64,000 bases of DNA from Clostridiales bacterium (GTDB lineage Bacteria; Bacillota; Clostridia; Saccharofermentanales; Saccharofermentanaceae), in the NCBI GenBank assembly GCA_017961235.1, contig JAGCXQ010000011.1, positions 62,001 through 126,000 on the forward strand. Reading direction: 5' to 3'. The notes beneath the pieces were generated by a model. That model had not been told where the DNA came from, ran no database searches, and saw only the letters and a list, made by a program, of their open reading frames with translations. The translations under genes and the position numbers were made by a program. Within the stretch, counting starts at the first letter, position 1. Each line of letters opens with the position of its first letter. This document shows, piece after piece, positions 60,082 to 64,000 of the stretch.

Positions 60082-62172
60082 GTGAATGACATATTGATCA
60101 TCTCCTATGCCTATCCCATCTGTGCGATGCTTTCTCTTCTTGTTCTGACGCTGCACTTTTTCAGCAAGCGGCAGATCCCGGTGCAGAGGAACCGCATGTT
60201 CACGGCGGCGATCCTTCTGGCCTGCGCGGATGTTGTTCTGGAAGTCTTTGCTGCACTGGTCGTGAATAATTCATCTTCCGTGCCGCCGGTCCTGGGACAA
60301 GTCGTCCTTATCCTGTTCTATCTCATGAGGCTTTCTTTCCCGCTGCTGATGATCTTCCACTCCATCTCGGTGACGCAGAGCCTGAAGAGAAGAAATCTCA
60401 TGTCGATCGTTCTGATGAGTATTCCGACCGCGATTGTTGGCCTGATCATCCTTCTGACTCCGGTGACAGAACACTTTATCTATATTAAAAACGATACCTA
60501 CTATAAAGGGGAATACTTTCCTCTTCTTGCCGTCCTGACGATCCTGTCCGCACTCTTTTCGGTGATCTATGCACTCGTAAAGAAAAGTGCTTTTCAGGAG
60601 AGAGGATTCCGCGTGGTGGCGGGCATCTCGCTCCTGGCCCTCGGCAGTGTCATGGCTGAGGCAGCGTGGCCGCGCTTAAATGTTTCGTCGATCGCGATCG
60701 CGACGAGCATGCTGCTGGCATATCTTTCCCTGAAGAAGCCGGAGTCCATGATCGACCATACGACAGGGCTTCTGAATCTCGATGCCCTGATGACTTATAC
60801 GGATGAGCTGATCAACCGCGAGGCGCGCTACTATGTGATCGTCATGAAGGTGGAGAATATCCGCCGCATCAATTCGATCTTCGGCTACACGGTCGGAAGT
60901 TTGACACTGAAGAATGTGGCCGATTTCCTTTCGACCTTTTCGCCGGACATGAAGGAGAGATCCAGACTTCGGAAGAACCTGAAGGTCTATGAAGGTGCCA
61001 ATGCCTCCGATCCGAAGGCGAAAGAAAAGTCCGAAAAGACCGTGGGAGATGCGCGCCGCCTTGAGCGGACACTTCCGCCGGCGTGGGCATTCCGCCTCAT
61101 GAGTAACCAGTTTGCGGTCGTAAGTACCAGCGAAGAGACGCATGAGAAGATCCTCGACCTTCTCCACGAAAGGTTCGAAAACCCCTGGCACATCCGCGGC
61201 CTCGAGCTCAACCTGCTTCTTACCGTTGCTGAAATGCCCGAGACAAGTTCTTTTGCAGAAGGAGCGGATCTGTATAAAGTGGTGGAGATCGTGCTCCCGG
61301 CCGTTCCGAAGGGTGACACCGTGACCGTAAGTGAACGGGAACTCTCGAAGATCGAGCGCCACCTGATGCTCGAAACTTCTCTGGAAAAAGCACTTGCCGA
61401 GGAGACGCTGGATGTGCGCTTCCAGCCGATCCTTTCCACCGCCACGGGACGCTACTCGAAGGTGGAAGCGCTCGCGAGATTTACGCATGACGATTGGGGA
61501 GATGTGCCGGCTTCGGAGTTCATCCCGATCGCCGAGAAACGAGGCCTGGTCGCGCAGATCGATGAATTTGTGCTGAGGAGAGCATGCGACTTCTTAAAGA
61601 GTGCGAAGGATGTCGAGATCGACTATGTCAGTGTAAATGTTTCCGTTACGGAGCTGGCAAGTCCGTCCTTCCCGAAGAAGGTCAGAGCGATCCTCGACGA
61701 GTACGGTATCCCGTACCGGAAGATCGTTTTCGAGATCACGGAGAATGCCCTGATGACCTCGATCATCCTCATGATCGAGAACCTTCAGGAACTTTCGTCG
61801 ATGGGCTTTCAGTTCGCCGTCGATAATGTGGGACTGGGAAAAGGAGATATCGCAAAGCTGGCGATGCTGCCGTTCTCGATCGTCAAGCTCGACCGGTCGG
61901 TCTTAGAAGAAGTGGAGACGTCGGCCAGAAGCCGCATCCTTTTTGAAAATACGATCGACGTTCTTAAGAAGATCGAGATCCAGTCGGTGGTCGTCGGATG
62001 TGAGACGACCGTGCAGTCGCAGTGGATCTCGGAGTGCAGTCCGGACGGGATCCAGGGATTCTACTACGCCCGTCCGATGGATAAAAATGGGTGCCTGGCA
62101 TTTATTCAAAGGAATAATGCACAGACACCCAAAAAGCCCGGAAGGGATAATTTCATTATCGTAACCGAGTGA
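60082..62172 (+). CDS. Membrane protein with degenerate GGDEF and EAL domains
   Basis: The 696-residue protein starts at a GTG with AAAGGA upstream. Seven membrane helices (about residues 5-225) resemble an MHYT/7TM sensor. A GGDEF-like domain (about 230-400) lacks the motif (the site reads S-N-Q-F-A) and has a charged insertion (about 300-340). The EAL domain (about 440-690) keeps E-A-L, N-V-S-V and F-E-I-T-E, but DDFGTG reads DNVGLG and AEGVE reads VGCE. It probably binds rather than degrades cyclic-di-GMP. Dispersed-motif copies lie at 60587 and 61386. Confidence 0.88.
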   Translation: MNDILIISYAYPICAMLSLLVLTLHFFSKRQIPVQRNRMFTAAILLACADVVLEVFAALVVNNSSSVPPVLGQVVLILFYLMRLSFPLLMIFHSISVTQSLKRRNLMSIVLMSIPTAIVGLIILLTPVTEHFIYIKNDTYYKGEYFPLLAVLTILSALFSVIYALVKKSAFQERGFRVVAGISLLALGSVMAEAAWPRLNVSSIAIATSMLLAYLSLKKPESMIDHTTGLLNLDALMTYTDELINREARYYVIVMKVENIRRINSIFGYTVGSLTLKNVADFLSTFSPDMKERSRLRKNLKVYEGANASDPKAKEKSEKTVGDARRLERTLPPAWAFRLMSNQFAVVSTSEETHEKILDLLHERFENPWHIRGLELNLLLTVAEMPETSSFAEGADLYKVVEIVLPAVPKGDTVTVSERELSKIERHLMLETSLEKALAEETLDVRFQPILSTATGRYSKVEALARFTHDDWGDVPASEFIPIAEKRGLVAQIDEFVLRRACDFLKSAKDVEIDYVSVNVSVTELASPSFPKKVRAILDEYGIPYRKIVFEITENALMTSIILMIENLQELSSMGFQFAVDNVGLGKGDIAKLAMLPFSIVKLDRSVLEEVETSARSRILFENTIDVLKKIEIQSVVVGCETTVQSQWISECSPDGIQGFYYARPMDKNGCLAFIQRNNAQTPKKPGRDNFIIVTE

Positions 62173-62231
62173 GGATCACATTACGGTTGATGATCGTGTC
62201 GCCGCATGGGATCCTTTTTCTGAGGCAGCTA

Positions 62232-62951
62232 TCAGGCTGCTTCTTTCTTTTCTTCCTTCTTTTCTGCCTTCTTCTCAGAAGTTACGGAAGCAGGATCGAG
62301 GAAGCGGTAGATGATCGCTGCAAATGCTGCACCGATAAGCGGAGCAACGATGAAGATCCAGACGTTCTCGAGAGCTTCGCCGCCCTTGAAGAGAGCAGGT
62401 CCTACGGATCTTGCCGGGTTAACGGAAGTGCCGGTAAAGCCGATACCGAGGATGTGGACCAGAGTCAGTGTAAGACCGATCACGAGACCTGCGATATTAG
62501 AGTTTGCAACTTTCGATGTAACACCCAGGATCGCCAGAACAAATACGAATGTCAGAACGCCCTCTATAACGAAGGACTTTGCAACATCGTTGTCGAAGAG
62601 ACCGTTTGTACCAAAGCCGCTCTCATCAGGATTGAAGAAAATTGTCAGCAGAAGTGCACCGCCGCATGCGCCGATGACCTGGGAGCACCAGTAAAGGAGC
62701 ATATCCTGAAGGGACATCTTCTTGTTGACGAACATCGCCAGGGAAACTGCCGGGTTGATGTGGCATCCGGAGATGTTGCCGATGGAGTAAGCCATCGCTA
62801 CGATCACGAGACCGAAAGCCAGAGCCGTCAGAGCATAAGCACCCATTCCGCCGGTCGTTCCGCAGCCTGTAACGATCGCGGTACCGCAGCCGAATACTAC
62901 CAGTACGAATGTACCGATGATCTCAGCAAGATACTTTCTTAAAGAATCCAT
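62232..62951 (-). CDS. Aquaporin, AqpZ-like
   Basis: The 239-residue MIP-family channel has six helices and two NPA loops: I-S-G-C-H-I-N-P-A-V-S and T-G-T-S-V-N-P-A-R-S. The His of L-V-H-I-L-G, Thr before the second NPA and Arg after it match the AqpZ water filter rather than glycerol facilitators. The C-terminus is a Lys/Glu-rich tail. AAGGAGG precedes the ATG. A minus-strand TATACT lies about 37 bases upstream, without a good -35. Confidence 0.93.
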   Translation of the reverse strand: MDSLRKYLAEIIGTFVLVVFGCGTAIVTGCGTTGGMGAYALTALAFGLVIVAMAYSIGNISGCHINPAVSLAMFVNKKMSLQDMLLYWCSQVIGACGGALLLTIFFNPDESGFGTNGLFDNDVAKSFVIEGVLTFVFVLAILGVTSKVANSNIAGLVIGLTLTLVHILGIGFTGTSVNPARSVGPALFKGGEALENVWIFIVAPLIGAAFAAIIYRFLDPASVTSEKKAEKKEEKKEAA

Positions 62952-63022
62952 AATAAAACCTCCTTACGATAAAATCTATTTACCTATAGTATAAGATTAG
63001 CACGTAGAAATGGACAGGTGCA

Positions 63023-63031
63023 TGATATAAT
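63023..63031 (+). promoter_or_regulatory. Extended -10 promoter for the MBL hydrolase gene
   Basis: TG (63023-63024), one base and a perfect TATAAT (63026-63031) form an extended -10, 36 bases before the gene. Confidence 0.55.
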
Positions 63032-63067
63032 CAAACTGTAAAAAAGAAATAAAGTGAGGGAAAAGAA

Positions 63068-63709
63068 ATGCTCGACAGTGTCACGATCAATCTCCATAGC
63101 AGTATTAGAATTACTTCGGGAAAAGCACTATACTTCGATCCTTTCCGTATCACGGAGCAAAAGCACGATGCGGACATCATCTTCGTGACACATGATCACT
63201 ACGATCATTTCTCTCCGGAAGATATCGCGAAAGTGATGAAGGCGGACACCGTCTTCGTGGCCCCTGCATCTACGGCAGCCCTGATCAGACAGACCTTTCA
63301 GATCCCGTCCGATCGTATCGTTACCGTCGCTCCCGGCGATGCACTCGAAGTTTCAGGTGTGCCGGTCGAGGTCATCGCTTCCTATAACCCCGGAAAGAAA
63401 TTCCATCCGAAGGCGAACGGCTGGGTCGGATTTGTCGTCACCGTAGATGGCCTCCGCTACTATATCTGCGGTGATATGGATATCACGGAAGAAGGAAAGA
63501 ACGTCAAGTGCGATGTGCTTCTCGTTCCCTGCGGCGGCACCTATACCATGGACTATAAAGAAGCCGCGGAGTTTACAGGATACCTCTGCCCGAAGTATGT
63601 CATCCCGACGCACTACGGAGACCCGGTCGGCGAAAAGAACTGTGGAAGTGCTTTTGCCAAAGAGATCTCGGAAAGAGGGATCGACTCTGTAGTCGTTATT
63701 AAACTCTGA
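63068..63709 (+). CDS. Metallo-beta-lactamase-fold hydrolase (UlaG-like)
   Basis: The 213-residue protein has a lactamase_B_3 fold with F-V-T-H-D-H-Y-D-H-F (HxHxDH), C-G-D-M-D and P-T-H-Y-G-D as metal ligands, as in UlaG-type lactonases and diesterases. The substrate is unknown. GTGAGGG precedes the ATG. It is followed by the MATE gene after 51 bases. Two dispersed-motif copies lie in it, one near each end (63121, 63648). Confidence 0.92.
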   Translation: MLDSVTINLHSSIRITSGKALYFDPFRITEQKHDADIIFVTHDHYDHFSPEDIAKVMKADTVFVAPASTAALIRQTFQIPSDRIVTVAPGDALEVSGVPVEVIASYNPGKKFHPKANGWVGFVVTVDGLRYYICGDMDITEEGKNVKCDVLLVPCGGTYTMDYKEAAEFTGYLCPKYVIPTHYGDPVGEKNCGSAFAKEISERGIDSVVVIKL

Positions 63710-63760
63710 ACCTGCGTTCCCGGAAAGGGCTCGGCCTCATCCGTCAAAAGAAAGGAAAAT

Positions 63761-64000
63761 ATGACATCCGTTAGAACTTCAAACACCTTCCCGGCGTTCA
63801 ATGACCGGAAGGCCTTTTATAAGATGCTCTGCAAGCTGGTCCTGCCGATCGTCTTCCAGTATTTCATGTCGGCGCTGGTTTCCGCGTCCGATGCATTTAT
63901 GCTGGGCTTTCTGGACCAGACCTCCCTGTCCGCGGTATCGCTCGCGGGACAGGTAGCCTTCGTGTACTATCTTTTCATCAACACGTTCCTGACCGGTGCG
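63761..64000 (+). CDS. MATE-family efflux transporter, 3' end missing
   Basis: The frame starts at ATG 63761 with AAAGGA upstream and runs off the window; 80 residues are visible. The start N-D-R-K-A-F-Y-K-M-L-C-K-L-V-L-P-I-V followed by S-A-L-V-S-A-S-D-A-F-M-L-G-F and S-L-A-G-Q-V is typical of the first two helices of MATE (multidrug and toxic compound extrusion) transporters. The substrate is not known. Confidence 0.88.
   Translation, partial: MTSVRTSNTFPAFNDRKAFYKMLCKLVLPIVFQYFMSALVSASDAFMLGFLDQTSLSAVSLAGQVAFVYYLFINTFLTGA

Larger units (their letters stand above)
4609..63655. repeat. Dispersed AGTGCTTTT motif, 33 core copies
   Basis: The core GTGCTTTT occurs 33 times by eye on either strand. 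Plus: 4610, 5564, 7206, 9558, 12621, 13086, 18301, 19809, 23265, 36663, 49853, 52272, 53934, 56066, 59947, 60587, 63648. Minus: 4879, 7746, 17466, 21191, 23101, 25417, 25936, 26152, 28366, 30237, 41953, 43106, 49869, 59931, 61386, 63121. A precedes the core in 27 copies. The fullest form is GGACAAGTGCTTTTGCC. Twenty-five are in genes and eight between genes. Confidence 0.85.

Noticed and set aside
62173..62231. A terminator between the GGDEF-EAL and aquaporin genes
   Set aside because: Only a 5-bp GCAGC/GCTGC stem is visible near 62226-62241; it is too weak and lies partly in the aquaporin coding sequence.
4609..63655. The AGTGCTTTT motif as a Chi or KOPS-like polar element
   Set aside because: Those elements are biased to one strand relative to replication; here the two orientations are 17 and 16. 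A whole-genome view could change this.
1..64000. High frequency of GATC as a possible methylation-linked signal
   Set aside because: It is explained by codon use: Ile is mostly ATC and often follows a codon ending in G, and Asp GAT is often followed by C.
1..64000. tRNA, rRNA, insertion sequences or prophage
   Set aside because: I looked through all the gaps between genes and found no tRNA-like cloverleaf, rRNA segment, transposase, integrase or phage structural gene.

Overview
The window is about 64 kb of gene-dense chromosome from a low- to mid-GC Gram-positive anaerobe, most likely a member of the Clostridia close to the Oscillospiraceae or Saccharofermentanales. The support is the gene content (TmcAL, PcrA with a C-terminal Tudor-like tail, an ECF S component, GH1 and MalQ, flotillin with NfeD, Cna_B stalk protein, DUF1836 regulator), strong AAGGAGG ribosome binding sites and sigma-A type promoters. 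The taxonomy is inference. I see no rRNA, tRNA, CRISPR, insertion sequence or prophage.

Layout. 1-3.3 kb: the 3' end of a large Cna_B-repeat surface protein. 3.3-8.4 kb: a zinc-ribbon membrane protein, tmcAL, an unknown anchored protein, a CmpB-family membrane protein and an ECF S component. 8.5-15.4 kb: pcrA, dgt, a YfbR-like 5'-deoxynucleotidase and a membrane-anchored glucosaminidase. 15.4-23.2 kb: a long co-directional run from a promoter at 15361, with a cohesin/cadherin-like protein, GtrA, folC, a TPR protein, thrC and a GT-C-like membrane protein; a UbiA-type prenyltransferase faces it. 24.3-33.9 kb: a duplicated zinc-ribbon protein, prfC, a NYN-LOTUS protein coupled to malQ, glpK, an AEC transporter and a GNAT fusion. 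34-39.6 kb: two tandem zinc-ribbon paralogues, one with a very long disordered tail. 39.6-49.6 kb: GH1 beta-glucosidase, a GT4 glycosyltransferase, a degenerate GGDEF-EAL protein, cardiolipin synthase, a double PPK2 and a LacI-sensor diguanylate cyclase. 49.9-64 kb: an aconitase-family hydratase, a lipoprotein, an alpha/beta hydrolase, a DUF1836 regulator leading an NfeD-flotillin operon, three 82-bp tandem repeats, a DUF2974 lipase-like protein, a second degenerate GGDEF-EAL protein, an aquaporin, an MBL hydrolase and the start of a MATE transporter.

Themes. Many genes serve the envelope and membrane: stalk protein, glucosaminidase, GtrA, GT-C, UbiA, GT4, cardiolipin synthase, flotillin/NfeD. 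Three proteins belong to cyclic-di-GMP signalling, but only one has an intact GGDEF and both EAL domains have lost key residues. Glycogen/maltodextrin and glycerol use are covered by MalQ, GH1 and GlpK.

The most unusual signal is not a gene. The 8-mer GTGCTTTT (usually AGTGCTTTT, fullest form GGACAAGTGCTTTTGCC) occurs 33 times by my eye count, 17 in one orientation and 16 in the other, where about two are expected. It lies in genes and between them, encodes mainly Ser-Ala-Phe or Lys-Ala-Leu in genes, and between genes it occurs as inverted pairs or inside hairpins. This is how DNA uptake sequences of Neisseria and Pasteurellaceae are arranged, and I know of no such element described in this group.
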